In this document: one piece after another, positions 36,492 through 49,140 of the stretch
Layout of the letters: each line of letters opens with the position of its first letter
How positions within the stretch are numbered: the stretch's first letter is position 1
Assembly: GCF_024323335.1 (NCBI RefSeq)
Contig: NC_066581.1
Coordinates: 185,024,830-185,088,829 of the forward strand
From: Lathyrus oleraceus
Lineage: Eukaryota > Streptophyta > Magnoliopsida > Fabales > Fabaceae
Direction of reading: 5' to 3'
Length of the DNA stretch: 64,000 nt
Notes under the pieces: model-generated
Seen by the model: the letters and a program-made list of their open reading frames with translations, nothing else
Databases searched by the model: none
Told to the model about the DNA's origin: nothing
Position numbers and translations under genes: made by a program

Positions 36492-37507
36492 CTGTAATGC
36501 AAGATATGTGTATGATGCGCATGATGCGTATGCTGTCTATCATGAATGATCCGGAAAAGGATATGCGTATGTGGGTTAACTTTCCCTTTTTTATGCATTA
36601 TATTTTTTCATGCATTACTTTTTTTTGAAAATAAACATGCTATGATGCAAATGATGAAGCCATGGCAGGTTGGTTGTGCATCACAAGGCCCAGGATCAGA
36701 GCTTCGGCATGAACTCGACACCGGAAACCACGAATCAAAGTCATCTGAGACCCAAGGTCATCTGGAACCCATACTTCGGAACCAAGTCACCATCTGAGCA
36801 AGTACCCTCAAATTCAGCCCAGGGATCCGAAATAAACGGAACCCTCTGATAAATACCAGGGTCAAACCTCCGGCGTCCAGAAATAAAGATCCATAAATCC
36901 AGCTTAAGGTCACCAACACAGCATCACTGGCAGAAACTGTACTTGCAAGGATCAAACCCTCCCCTCACAGGTGAATTCTAACAAGGTCATCCTAAAGCGG
37001 ATAATGGTCTCGACAATCGGGCAAAGATACTCAACGGGTTTGCCCTTTCGGGTGTGCCGTTGCATCTCTCATAAGATCGTCTAAACCAAAGATCCGGGAA
37101 AGAACGGTCACCGAAGTCAATAGCTCAGATGAGGTGACTCATCCTAAGTGGAATAACTCCACCCGGAAGGACTCTCTCAAATGAACCTCGTCCGACTGTG
37201 GTGACACGTCTCCTCATCATGTCGTACAACATGTGAAGAAACATGAGACCACGCTAATCCTAGGTGTATACTCAGGCCTGGGTATTGGGCCTCACTCAGA
37301 ACACCCACCCCAAATCAGAGGAACCAACCTGTACGGAATCCAACATGATGACAGTATGATGCATGCAAACAGATATGCACATATATACAATCACAGCATA
37401 ATCATAAATGCAATAAATAAAGCAGTAAAAGCAACCAACACTATCCTAAAGAGCGCTAGGACTGACTCGCTTAGGGAAGATGGACCAGCAAGAGGTCAAC
37501 TTCTTGG
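36492..37507 (-). other. Leader between PBS and gag of the young element
   Basis: About 1 kb with no ORF1 homology, unlike the old Ogre. Stops occur in all frames. A TTTGCCCTTTCGGGTGTGCC motif near 37038 echoes the 33730-33790 repeats. Confidence 0.65.
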
Positions 37508-37527
37508 TATCCCCAGTGGAGTCGCCA
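37508..37527 (-). other. Primer-binding site of the young element (tRNA-Arg type)
   Basis: The minus strand reads TGGCGACTCCACTGGGGATA two bases after the 5' LTR. This is the Ogre-type site and parallels the old Ogre PBS at 22765-22782. Confidence 0.85.
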
Positions 37528-37529
37528 GC

Positions 37530-40500
37530 TGTCGCATTACGCGAAAAACCGGCGGGAAAAAGAAACAATAGAGCCGCCACCGTGCTTTATTTATCCCAAA
37601 GGAGGGAAAGCAAACGCTCGAAGTAAACCTGGAAAGGAAATGGTCTCGTGACCAGAGATGCAAGGATCGGGAGTCGGTTATGCGAAGGGAATGTATTAGC
37701 ACCCCTACGCATCCGTCGTACTCGACGGGATCCACGCTCAGAAAGAATAGAAGAAAGGTTGCTAAAAACTACTCAAACACTGCACACACGCTGGAAACAA
37801 ACACAGATGAAGGACGGAAGAAACGGGACTCGGCAGGATGTCGCATCCCGGGCCTACGTAGTCTGTCAGACACAGACATCAGAGTCGACGTAGTTCGGGG
37901 ATAGGGGAAACGTGCTCGCTAGGATGTCGCATCCTATGCATACGTATCTTCTCTAACCAGAGAAGAATCAGAGCACTCGTAGCTCGGCTAACGCACTCCA
38001 AACAAAACACAAACAGGAAACCGACTGCCAATCGCTGGACTTACGTCAGACTCCACACAAACAGGAAAACATGGAAACCGAAGGCCAATCGCTGGACTTA
38101 CATCAGACTCCGAACCAACAAAACACACACAGGAAACCAACTGCCAATCGCTGGACTTACGTCAGACTCCAACAAGCAAACGAGACACAAGAAACCAACT
38201 GCCAATCGCTGGGCTTACGTCAGACTCCAAACACACACAAGAGGGTTGAAAAAGAAAAAAGGGCGCCCGGAGAGATCAGCTCATCTCCTGCCTACGTACC
38301 TCATCTGGTATGAGGATCAGGGCGACGTAGTTCCCCTACACAGGGAAAGAACTTCTAACCTAACCAGAGACAAAGGGAGATAACAAGCTACTAGGGAGAC
38401 TACGACTCGAGCCTAGAAGTTGTCATGCATGCGATCCCTATGTTGAGGTCTCTATCCTAACTTGCACAGGAAGCAAGCTATCCTAAACAACACAATCAAA
38501 CAAACAAGCACAATAAAGCAAGCACACACACTATATGCAAACAATTGGCTCATACAAGGCTAGGTTGTAGAAACAAGCCAACTGGAATGGGGTGTTTTTA
38601 GCTCTTAACCCTAACACTGAGAGTTAGGGTGAAGTAGATGAAATGGAGATGAGGGTTATGCCTCATAGCTCTTATCCCTGGCCTGGGAGAGCTTGACTCA
38701 AATAGAAAGTGTGGGAGTTCAGAATGTAGGAACTCTTCTCCACAAATGACTGACACAACAAGATCTTGGGTTCTTATTCAAGATGCATCAACACATGGTG
38801 TGTGAGCAAAGCGAATGACACAACTGAATAATAGGGGATGGATTGCACATCCCTTTTATCTGCCAATTTCCTCTTAAGAGGACTTTACCTGCTTGGCACA
38901 AAATTAAACAACCACAAACATTGCCTCTTAAGGAGGGCTTCAGACAGGTGCCTGCCAAAGTAACATGACAGGTCTTCCAGACTACATGAAGATCAAGGAA
39001 TTATACCTCAGTGGTATGCCAACCACAAGCAAGCAAAGCAAAGTTCAAATGAACTTAAAGCAACTTAGGTACCTGTGGAAACAGCTAAACCAATCAGTAC
39101 AAAATCCAGACAAACAGTCAACAGTCAAAATCTAACAGACAACCCAATATGCAAGACATAAGCCATAAGCACAAGTGAATGGTTTTCAAAGCCTACAAAA
39201 CAAGAAAATGTTAGCCAACAACAACAAATGGTCAAGCTCAAATGAAGGAGCAACATCAACCAAGGAGATGCACACTTGAACCTGAAATTCACAACTCAAA
39301 TGTAAGTAGCAAACCACTAGGTCAAAGCCTAGGGTCAAAAGTGGATCAAAAACCCAAAACAGAACTTGATATTCAACATAGATCATATTTAATCAATCAA
39401 GAACAAGTCCTAAAAAGGACCAAAGCAAAATCATCATGCAAGTTCATTTAATAGGCAAGAGAAGTCAATGACCAATTCAAGGCATGCATTTGAACATTAA
39501 GAATGAAAATTCCCAATCAAAACAGAAATGATTCAAATAATTCTGGAAAAGTTCAAGAGCATTCAACACATCCAAAACATCCATCATGCAAAAAATCAGA
39601 AGCATTAGAGGTCATTTGGCATGGAAATCAAATTACACAAGTTGATCATCCAAAGGTGTGACACAAATTGTCACACCATGCAAACACATGCATAAAACAG
39701 AAATCGTAAATGGGAAAAATACCAAGCCAAGCCTAAAACAACTATTAGCATGTCTAGAATCATCATGTAAATTTTCATGTCCATTGGATTGAAATCAAGC
39801 ATTTCATGATAGAAAGAGTAAGGCAAGGTCATACATGCACATGTGATCAAAGAGTCTAGAGCAAATAAAATTCCAGCCATGCACAACTTTCAAACTCATG
39901 ATCATAAAAAACTAGACATTCTAAGTATCATTATGCAAAAAATTGGGAGTGATTTGATGCATTTTTCAATTTATTATGAATTTTACAAGTTAGCATGAAA
40001 TTTGAAGTCAAACATGTGAACATGGCATATGGAAATAAGGGAAAACATGAAAATGCATGAACATTTGACATATTGCACTCGCTGGGTATCGAACCCTGTC
40101 CAAATTTGAATTAAGCGCGCGCCAAGTACCAAAACGTCACCGTTTCACACACAAACCCTAAGCCAGCATGTGAAATTCCAAAAACCGCCGCTAATTCCAG
40201 AAAACCGACGCTATGCATGAAGATTCATCATCTTCATCATGAAGAAGATGAAGATTCATCCTCAAATTTCCAGAAATTCCAGAAATTTCCAGAAATCCAC
40301 AAAAACCATATCAAATCAAAGCTTATGCCATGTAGAATACAGATCAACAATCATCTAAGCTTAAAACGTCATAACAAGTGAGAATCGTGCATGAACATTT
40401 TTGGATGCAAAACTTCCAATGCACATAACTCAGTCAATAATGCTCCATTTCACACGATTTTTAGCTCAGAATTCTCAATAAACAAAGATCTACACGAATA

Positions 40501-41894
40501 TACTCATGAATTGAAGAATTATGAAGGTCGAAAATCATACCTCTTGAAGAGCAGGTTCTTGTTTTGCACGTTCCAAGGCTCTAAATGATCCAAAGCTCCT
40601 CTATAATACTTGTGGAGATGATTGATGAAGAATTGGAAGCTCAAACACGTGTGAATCCAGCTTAATTTGAAAACTCCATTAACACCTTCAAGCTTCAAGC
40701 ATGGTTGAATCTGACACGAATTCTTCAAAGTGCACGTTCAATCTCACTCAAAAACACTCCAGGATCAAGAATTATGCAAGGAAATGAGTGTTTGTGTGAA
40801 GAATTTGGAAGTTCTTTGTGAGAGAAAAATTTGAGCAAAATTCTAAATCTAGATCTGAAAATGTGTATTCTCCTCAATACAGTTATGATTAACCTTATAT
40901 ATGTCCTCTTAATCAACCTGAAATCAAACTTAAGCCATGGTTAATTGAGATTAAGGGAGTATAAGGTGCATGCACAAATTTGCATTTTCACCTCATGCAT
41001 GAGATGCACACGTGAACAGTACACACCAAGGCCCAAATTCACTCAAAATTACTCCATGCGCACATTGGAATTGGAATTACATGCATGTGATCAACCAATT
41101 TTGATTTTGGCAAATTTCCTTCAAAAACTTCATGAATAAGCAAGTGATCATATGTTCCAATTTCATGCAATGTGATGAGGTATTTGGAAAATTCATGACA
41201 TGAGAAACATTTTGCAAAAAGAACCACCAAATTTGGAGTTTTGGTTCAAAAGATATGGTCATTTGAAGTTTCAAGCATACTTTGCAATGATTTGATCATA
41301 ACTCTTTAACCATTCATTAGAAATTCATGATCTTGGACTTTTTGGAAATGGGAGAGAAAGATCTTCAACTTTAATGTTGGACAAAATTTCATTTGAAGCT
41401 TATTTGATGTTGGAAAGTCAAGTTGAAGTTGGTCCAAAAACTTGCCATTTTTGGAAACTTGAAATTACAGGTCACTTTCCATTTTTGGAAACTTTTGATC
41501 TGGCCTCAAAATCTTCAAGGTAAATGTTTGACATGATAAATGAACCTCTTTGGGACATGAATGAAGTGTCTCAAACCATTTCTCCATCTCCTAGCCCTCA
41601 GTTGACTCGCAGTTGACTTTTATGGGCCTCAGATGACTTGGTCATGCACTGTGGACTTTGAGCCTCTAGCCTTTGGTCAAGTTGCTTCAAAATGATCCTT
41701 GTGTCATGTAAGCTCTCTAGAACAACCATAGGGCCTTTACCTCATGGAAAAACCCTTGCTCTCTTGCACAGATGGATTCTCCTGATCAGTCTTGACTGAT
41801 GAAATGCAACATGATATGCAATGCTAATGCAATGTTAGTGACCTAAAAAATGAAATGAATGTTCAAATGGGAGGTGCAAATTTGAGGTGCTACA
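37530..41894 (-). repeat. 5' LTR of the young Ogre/Tat element
   Basis: 4365 bp; drives transcription leftward. Nearly identical to 24993-29356, including the ~58-bp tandem array (38016-38240). Only scattered substitutions and one-base indels separate the two. Confidence 0.96.
40893..40901 (-). promoter_or_regulatory. Candidate TATA box in the 5' LTR
   Basis: The minus strand reads TATATAAGG, about 1 kb from the upstream edge of the LTR. It is the best TATA match I noticed in the LTR; the same sequence is in the 3' LTR near 28356. The position as transcription start signal is inferred. Confidence 0.5.
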
Positions 41895-42817
41895 GAAATT
41901 AGGGCTAGAAATTAGTTATATTATCTATTTTAGGAAGTTCAGAATTTAAATTATATCAGATTGATTGTAAAATTACTTTTGTCTAAAAATAGAATTAAGG
42001 TTTTGAATTGTAACTGATGTTGTGATGTATCTATTCCATTTTCAATTGTAATTCGTAATTCAAATGTATATTTACTCAATAAATGGAAAATTTTAATTGA
42101 ATTTGAAATCAGCAAGTTTTGATCTAATTACACAAATTAGGGTTTCTATTTTGGGGAAGAAGGAGATGAACCTGGATGAACACGGGTCGCCATTGACCCG
42201 GTTCAGGTAATGGATAATGGGTCTGATCCAGTTGGGACTTGGGTTTTCCATTTGATCGAGTTGAATGGGTTCGGATTGGGCCCACTTCAATTCACAAGCC
42301 TAATAATAAGCAAGGTTCGAAAAAAACCAAACATAACCTGATCCAATAAAATGTTAATTATCTAATTAAACCCATAAATTAATTTACATCTACTACCCCA
42401 TTAATATAACCTTAATTATAATTTAATAAAAATCGATTAATTTTACCAACCTAAATTATTTTATTAATCCAATTAAATTAAATTACTAATATTAACCCAT
42501 ACTTAATTAATAAAACCCAATTAATTCAATAATTAATCTAACAATTCAAAACTTAAACCCAGAAAAATAAATAACCTTACTAATTTTAATCAAAAACCTA
42601 ATTAGTCAAAGGATCATCCCTTAACAAAGAACTAAAGACCTAATTAATCCAATAAACCTTTATGATACCTCTAACCTATTAATTATTCGAACATGGTACT
42701 GGAGAAAAAGTCAAAATAGCTTCCTTTAACTTTTAGGTTACTATGGTTGACTGGAAAAGGGTATGGGCATGTTAGTGCTAAAAATAGAAAGTTCAGATGG
42801 TCAAAATTTGGGGTACA
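41895..42817 (-). repeat. 5' LTR of the old Ogre, 5' portion
   Basis: Continuation of 22785-24992 after the young insertion; its first five bases are the right GAAAT copy. It ends in AATTTGGGGTACA, comparable to AATTTGAGGTGCTACA at the end of the young LTR. The last few bases (42817-42820) are ambiguous because the other end of the element is missing. Confidence 0.8.
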
Positions 42818-43800
42818 ACAACGTGCATGACACTTTTGATCCTTTTCTTCTTTGATAATATTTGTCTTTATCAAACTGAACTACATATAGTATGTATTCT
42901 TCATAATCTCCCCCTTTTGATGATGACAAACTCTTTGAATTTATATTTTGATAATGATTGAAATATCTCCCCTAAGTTGTGTGTCTCCCCTTAATTGATG
43001 AATCTTACAATGATAGAGTCAAACATTTTGATCCATATAAGAATTTGGCAAGCTTGTACACCTTTTATTAATTACCAAGAAACACATAACTCTCTAATTG
43101 CTCCATGTAAATCTCCTCATAGAGATCTCTATTTAGGAATGTTGTTTTGACATCCATTTGATGAACTATAAGGTCATGTAAGAAAGTTAATGCAAACAAA
43201 ACTCTAATTTTTATTGTGCTTGCTTCTAGTGCATATGTGTTGAAATGGTTAACACCTTTCTTTTGTCTAAAACCCTCTGTTACTAATCTATCCTTGTAGA
43301 TTTTTAGTGTACCATCACTATGATACTTCCTTATAAACACCCACTTGCATCCAATGGATCTTGATCTTTTTGGTAGATTGATAAGTTCTCAAGTACGATT
43401 TGACATTATTGAATCTATTTCGTCTTGGATAATAACATCCTTCTAAATGGAAAAGTCTCTTGAAGTACTACTTTCTTATAAATCTTAGGATCATCTTCCA
43501 CTTGAGTGATAATAGGAATCTTACGAACATGATTCTCATTATTTTCTTCTATGAAATAAAAGAAATAAGTCGAGAATCAATTTTGGTCGGTCCTAGATCC
43601 TTAGTCTTTCGGGCTCTCTTGCTTGTCATATGTTAAGGTTATGCTTCAACAATCCGTGAATAATTTTCAATTTGTGTTTCAATAATCCGTGAATAATTTT
43701 CAATTTGTGTTTCAACAATCCATGGAGAACCTTCCTCAAGAGGTTCTTCATATGTTGGAATCTTGAATTCTTTATCCTCTGCGATAAGGTTTTCAAAATT
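42818..43800 (-). pseudogene. Ty1-copia remnant: pol RT start, PPT and LTR stub
   Basis: Minus-strand frame 43340-43068 encodes copia RT (SDGTLKIYKDRLVTEGF, VHQMDVKTTFLNRDLYEE, with the motif A Asp), preceded upstream by decayed RT N-terminal sequence (to about 43540) and an integrase-RT linker (to about 43800). After a stop it continues a few residues (KVYKLAKFLYG) and then jumps to TTTGTCATCATCAAAAGGGG, a PPT (about 42909-42930), so motif C (YVDD) and RNase H are deleted. The short LTR start beyond the PPT is cut at about 42820 by the old Ogre's end, meaning the Ogre probably inserted into this copia LTR. Confidence 0.82.
43645..43722 (+). repeat. 33-bp tandem repeat (2.4 copies)
   Basis: The unit TTCAACAATCCGTGAATAAT… repeats exactly apart from one C/T change, followed by a partial third copy. 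It lies at the upstream edge of the copia remnant. Confidence 0.9.
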
Positions 43801-44413
<613 letters not shown>

Positions 44414-44519
44414 ATTGTCATTTTTGTTGTATTTTTCTGAATCCGGAATGAAGTATTTATTGGCCATATTTGTGTTATTTCAAAAGGTTGTGACGATTGG
44501 TGAAACAACTTTCTTTTAT

Positions 44520-44618
44520 CAAAAGTTACATGTTTTACCAAAATTACATACTTTTTACAAAAAGTTACATATTTTTTACCGAATGTTACAGACTTTTACC
44601 AAAAGTTACAATGTTTCG
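44520..44618 (+). repeat. Degenerate ~20-bp tandem repeat (5 copies)
   Basis: Units of the form CAAAAGTTACATnTTTTTAC recur five times with small length differences. Confidence 0.8.
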
Positions 44619-45282
44619 TCCACAACAACACTCTTTAAGAGTTACATACTTTCCTTCTGCAATACTTCATGAAGTGTTGCCTATTTTCGATTTAAAATAC
44701 AAATTGCCCACTGCAACACTTCACAAGTATTGCCTAATTCTGAATTCAAAAATGACTTTCACTTGCATATTTTCTTGTCACATTGGAACACACTCAAGAT
44801 TATTAATTGTTAATAATTTACAGAAAAAGGGAGAGAGGGGGGAGAGATTGATTCTTAACTACTAGACTTTGTTGAACTGTTCATATCTTGCAGTGAAAGT
44901 TGTGAGATTGAGATTGATGGATTAATAGAGTTTACTGGCTCGAGTTGTGATTTGGAAAAAAAATGAGTTACTTTCATTATTTGTTATAGCTAGTGCTTTA
45001 AAATTGGAGTTTCTTACCAAGTCCATATATGGTTTTCCAAAAAGAACCTAGCAGTTTTGTGTTTTATAATTGTATTCTTGATACTGTGTGCGAATTTTGC
45101 AAGGTAAGAAGTGTTGTTAAATATTGGGTAGCATAGCCCTGGTATACTAATGTTGCATATCGGAATTTTGACTATCATATATGAAAACTGGTACTGCTTT
45201 ATCCGATGTTTTTCATATCATTTTTTTAGTGATTTTCTATTTTCTGTGATCCACTATCAGCAACACTGAAGAAGGAGACGGG
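44619..45282. other. Unassigned DNA upstream of the chromovirus fragment
   Basis: No recognisable coding region. Homology to gypsy integrase begins abruptly at about 45283, marking the truncated end of the next element. Confidence 0.4.
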
Positions 45283-46455
45283 GAGGCTAAGGAAGTATGG
45301 GTTCGTGAATGCCTGTTTGACTTGCCATAAGTCGAAGATTGAGCATCAAAAGTTGTATGGATTGACGCAACCATTGAGTATCCCAGAGTGGAAGTGGGGT
45401 AGCCTTTCTATGGATTTTGTGATGATTTTTCCTAAGACTTCTAAAGGAAGTGATACAGTTTGGGGTTTTATGGATAGATTGACTAAATCGGCTCATTTTA
45501 TTCCGATAAAAATCAGTTATCTGTTACAGAAGCTAGTTGAGGTTTATATCAAGAAGATTGCCAGTCTGCATGATATTCCTTCAATTATTGTTTTAGATAG
45601 AGATCTAAGGTTCACATCGAGGTTCTGGGATAGTTTGCAATAAGCCTTGGAAACTAAGTTATGGTTGAGTTCTGCTTACCATTCATAGACAGACGGTCAG
45701 ACAGGGAGGAATATCAATATTTGGAGGATTTACTGAGAGCTTGTGTTTTGGAGCAAAGATGTAACTGGGATAGCTATTTGTCGTTGATCAAGTTTACTTA
45801 CAATAATATTTTCCATTCTAGTATTGGAATGACACCTTTTGAGGCTTTGTATGGTAAAAGGTGTATGATGCCTTTGTGTTGGTATGGTTCTGGTGAAGGT
45901 GCAATACTTGGACCAGAGATAGTTCAACAGACTACTGAGAAGATCAAGATGATTCATGAGAAGACAAGAGCTTTGTAAAGTACAAAGAAAAGTTACCATG
46001 ACAAAAGAAGAAAGGCTATTGAGTTTCAAGAGGGTGATCATATGTTTCTGAGATTTACTCCGTAACTGGTGTTGGACGTACGTTGAAGTCTAAGAAGCTC
46101 ACGCCGCATTTCGTTGGTCCTTATCAGATTTTGAAGAGAGTAGGAGAAGTGACCTACATGGTTGCTTTACCACGATATATTTTGAATATTCATAGTGTAT
46201 TTCATGTGTCTCAACTTCAGAAGTATGTTCCAGATCCGTCTCATGTGATTTAAATGGATGATGTGCAAGTGAGAGATAACTTGATTGTAGAGGCATCACC
46301 ATTTCGAATTGATGATCGGGAAGTGAAACACTTGAGAGGTAAAGAGATCGTCTTGGTAAAGGTTATATGGGGATGACCTATTTGAGGAAGAATGATATGG
46401 GAGTTGGAGAGTCTGATGAATGAGTCTTATCCGAAGCTTTTTTCGTTCATGTAAT
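45283..46455 (+). pseudogene. Chromovirus integrase with chromodomain, decayed
   Basis: Starts in the zinc-binding domain (FVNACLTCHKSKIEHQK), then core WGSLSMDFVMIFPKTSKG (first Asp), GFMDRLTKSAHFIPI and SIIVLDRDLRFTSRFWDSL (second Asp). A stop at 45641 and frame changes follow, then NIFHSSIGMTPFEALYGKRC. The tail has VFHVSQLQKYVPDPSHV and LRGKEIVLVKVIWG…WELESLMNESYPKLF, a degenerate chromodomain that in chromoviruses is thought to steer integration to heterochromatin. Several stops make it inactive. Confidence 0.88.
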
Positions 46456-46477
46456 TTTTTAGGGAAAAAATTCTATA

Positions 46478-46490
46478 AGTGGGGGAGAGT
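46478..46490 (+). other. Polypurine tract of the chromovirus
   Basis: AGTGGGGGAGAGT lies immediately upstream of TGTAGCACC, the LTR start. Confidence 0.85.
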
Positions 46491-48581
46491 TGTAGCACCT
46501 TGAATTAAATTAAATTATTTAGTTGAATTTAGTTATATATTATTTTAGTATTTGAGTAATTTAATATACTTTTTAATATTATTTGGTGAATATATGTGGT
46601 ATGTGACACTAATCGGTATGTTAGTGGGAGTTAGGAAGAGTTCTAGAAATTAATTAGAATTTTTTAATTAATTTTAAAATGAGTAGAAATATAGAATAGT
46701 AAATAAAATAATATAAATAGTGTGGTATTTGGGTGGAAATTAGATTTTTTAGAAAAATAAGGGAAATTAGAGATGGTAAGGGTAAAAGTGGAATAACCAA
46801 AATAGTGGAATTAGATTTTAATTTAAAAAGAAAAGTGTGAGGGTTAAGAGAGTTTACTGATATGTAGAAGTTGCATTGAGAAAAGGAGGTAAGATGCAAG
46901 TGAGAAAGAGGAAAAACAAGGGCTTGGGAAGGAGATCACCATAGCTATAGCTTTAATAGTATCTGGAAATTCAGGTAAGGGGGAATTACTCTAATATAGG
47001 TGTCAATTTTATGAAGATTAGAGAGGGATCCTCACCCTTCTCTAGGTTTTTCTCTTTTTTCGCCATTGTGGAGTTTGTGTGTTTTGCAGAAGGTTTGTAT
47101 AAAACTTATATCGATTTTTTGTGATAAATATGAATTAGTGTTTGATTTTTATTGTTGAAATTCGTGAACCATCATATGTGATATTTGGGTTGTTGGTATT
47201 CATATCAGTATGTTTTGATATGATGAATGTGTTGTTGAGTTGTGAATGAATTGATGAGAAAAATGGTGATGCATAAATCATGTCATACAATTATGTTTTG
47301 ATTATAAATTAATCATGTAAAATGTTTATCCATGTTAGAATATGATTGGGTAAGGTTTAAAATGGATAGAGGATGAAGAATATGAGTTAAACGTGGGATT
47401 TTTAGGAAAATTTCAGCAACCAATCGATTGGTTCCCCTGGAACAATCTATTATTTCACCAAAATGAGCAAAAAAATATTGGACACCAAGCTCAGACCAAT
47501 CTATTGGTCCACCCATAGAAATCTATTGGTTCCCTTGTTGTTTTTGTCATAACTTGAGTTTCGTGACTCCGTTTGAGGCGTGGTTTGAAGCGTTTAAAAA
47601 CTAATGAGTAGGGCTACCTCATAGTATCATTCCAAGAGGTTTAATATGTATATTAAAATATGAATGTAATATTTTTATTATGGTGTATTTGGATGACTAT
47701 TGCTGAATTATATAATTGATTGTTATGATGAGTTGTGAATTGGTGATTATGATTGCATGTTGTGAAGGTGATTATAATTATTTTTGTTGAGGTATGCAGT
47801 TTAGAAGTGGGGACTACTGTTAATCCTATATTGCATGTTGTTATGGTTAGAAGTGGAACCATAAGTATTGTTGTTGCACTATTTGTATGCCATGCATCAT
47901 ATTGTGTCAGTGTGTTGAAAGAGGCGAGTCATGGATTCAGAAGTAGGGACCTGTAGTTGTTCGAGGTTCAGAAGTGGGGACCTGTTTCAAATGAGGAAGC
48001 ATTATTGAGTGGACGAGATCAGTAACAAACCTCTAATGTTCAAATTGGTACCTCATGCATTGGGTCGAGATTGTTGGTTTCATTGCATACATAAACACGT
48101 TGTGATTATTTTATTATGGTGAATAAAGTGTGTGAATGATGATTGTGTTGAATATGCTACACTTGCTATGTTTTGTACCTTTAATATATTTGAGTGTATT
48201 CTCACCCTTTTCTTATTTGTTTTGTATTGCTCTGTACGTGGTTGTACAAATACTCAGGTGGAGTAAGTGGTGTTGTGAGTTAGAAGATGGTATTGGAGCT
48301 TTTTTTCGTTTATTTTATAGTTTTATTGCTATTTAGTTGGTTTTATGCTACGATCTATAACATCGGAATGGGTTGTTTTATTTGTTTTGAGTTAATCGTT
48401 GGATTATGTTACTTTAATTAAGTATTTAAGTTTGTTGAGATGATGGAAGTTGATATTAATTATTTTGAGTTTCACTGCGAGTTTTTAAATTATTTGGAAA
48501 ATATGTATGTCATGTTTGAGTAGCATCCTAAAATGTGAATTTTATTCTTTAATTTACGAGTTGGGTTTTTAGGGTGTTACA
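46491..48581 (+). repeat. 3' LTR of the Tekay chromovirus
   Basis: Begins TGTAGCACCTTG and ends AGGGTGTTACA. It shares several blocks in the same order with the reverse complement of the solo LTR at 50779-52957 (for example AGGTAAGGGGGAATT-type and TTCTCACCCTTTT-type words), so both belong to related families. Confidence 0.85.
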
Positions 48582-49140
48582 TCAAGTGTTAAGGGATAAG
48601 TGATATGATACATTAGGGAGGATGTAGTCAAATGTAATAAACAGGGATAAGCCCACCCAGGAAGGCGGGGAAGAGTTGAGGCGGATGAAGGCAAGGGGAA
48701 TGATTTGAAGGATCTTGCTGAAGGAGAGGCCTCGCGGGTATGAGGCCAATAAGAGGAGGTAGAGGACTTGAAGAAATCACTCGAGGAGGCTCGTGGTCCT
48801 CTCAAAGGTATAAAGGAGAAGGTATTGCGGCGTATGGACGATGCAATGTTGGATTATGTTCATCATTTTAAAGAGGTGAGAAGACACATGTCTCTCTTGT
48901 ACCTCCATTTGGACTTAAGCCCCATGGACCCTTTCAAGGTTGTCTTGGGCGGGGAGTTGGTGGATTAAGAATAACTTTCCCCCTCGTATTTTTCTATAAG
49001 AACTTGATGTCCCTTCGAGGGCACTTTATAATGTTTGAGTGTTTTTTTCTATTTACTCGCTTTTAGGGTTACAAAAGCCTTTCTCTTCGTGGGTTTTATC
49101 ATCTTCCTTTGAAGATGATAAGGATCTCTCCTTGGTATCC
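48582..49140 (+). pseudogene. Antisense-ORF fragment of a Tat-like gypsy element
   Basis: The frame 48768-48968 encodes LEEARGPLKGIKEKVLRRMD, VHHFKEVRRHMSLLYLHLDL and PMDPFKVVLGGELVD. This resembles the C-terminal end of a protein family encoded by some legume gypsy elements, recalled but not verified. It is in plus orientation while gag and protease to the right are minus, which fits the antisense ORF placed 3' of pol in several Tat-lineage elements. The N-terminal part is absent. Confidence 0.5.

Larger units (their letters stand above)
24993..41894 (-). mobile_element. Young, pol-deleted Ogre/Tat retrotransposon (16.9 kb)
   Basis: It is bounded by two 4.36-kb LTRs starting TGTCGCATTACGCG and ending GAGGTGCTACA, with a perfect GAAAT target duplication, a PBS inside the right LTR and a PPT inside the left one. 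The LTRs differ only at scattered positions (for example two differences in about 600 bp around 28200-28800 versus 40737-41338), so insertion was recent. The interior encodes one long gag frame, a short pol start fused to an integrase C-terminal end, and a long 3' region of tandem repeats. There is no ORF1, RT, RNase H or integrase core. It sits inside the old Ogre's 5' LTR in the same orientation. Confidence 0.95.
45283..48581 (+). mobile_element. 5'-truncated Tekay-type chromovirus (Ty3/gypsy)
   Basis: The plus strand carries the integrase, a chromodomain-like C-terminus, a PPT and a complete 2.09-kb 3' LTR. Gag, protease, RT and RNase H are missing. The LTR ends in GGGTGTTACA. The chromodomain is the clade-defining feature of chromoviruses, and the integrase wording matches Tekay/Del. 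Confidence 0.88.
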
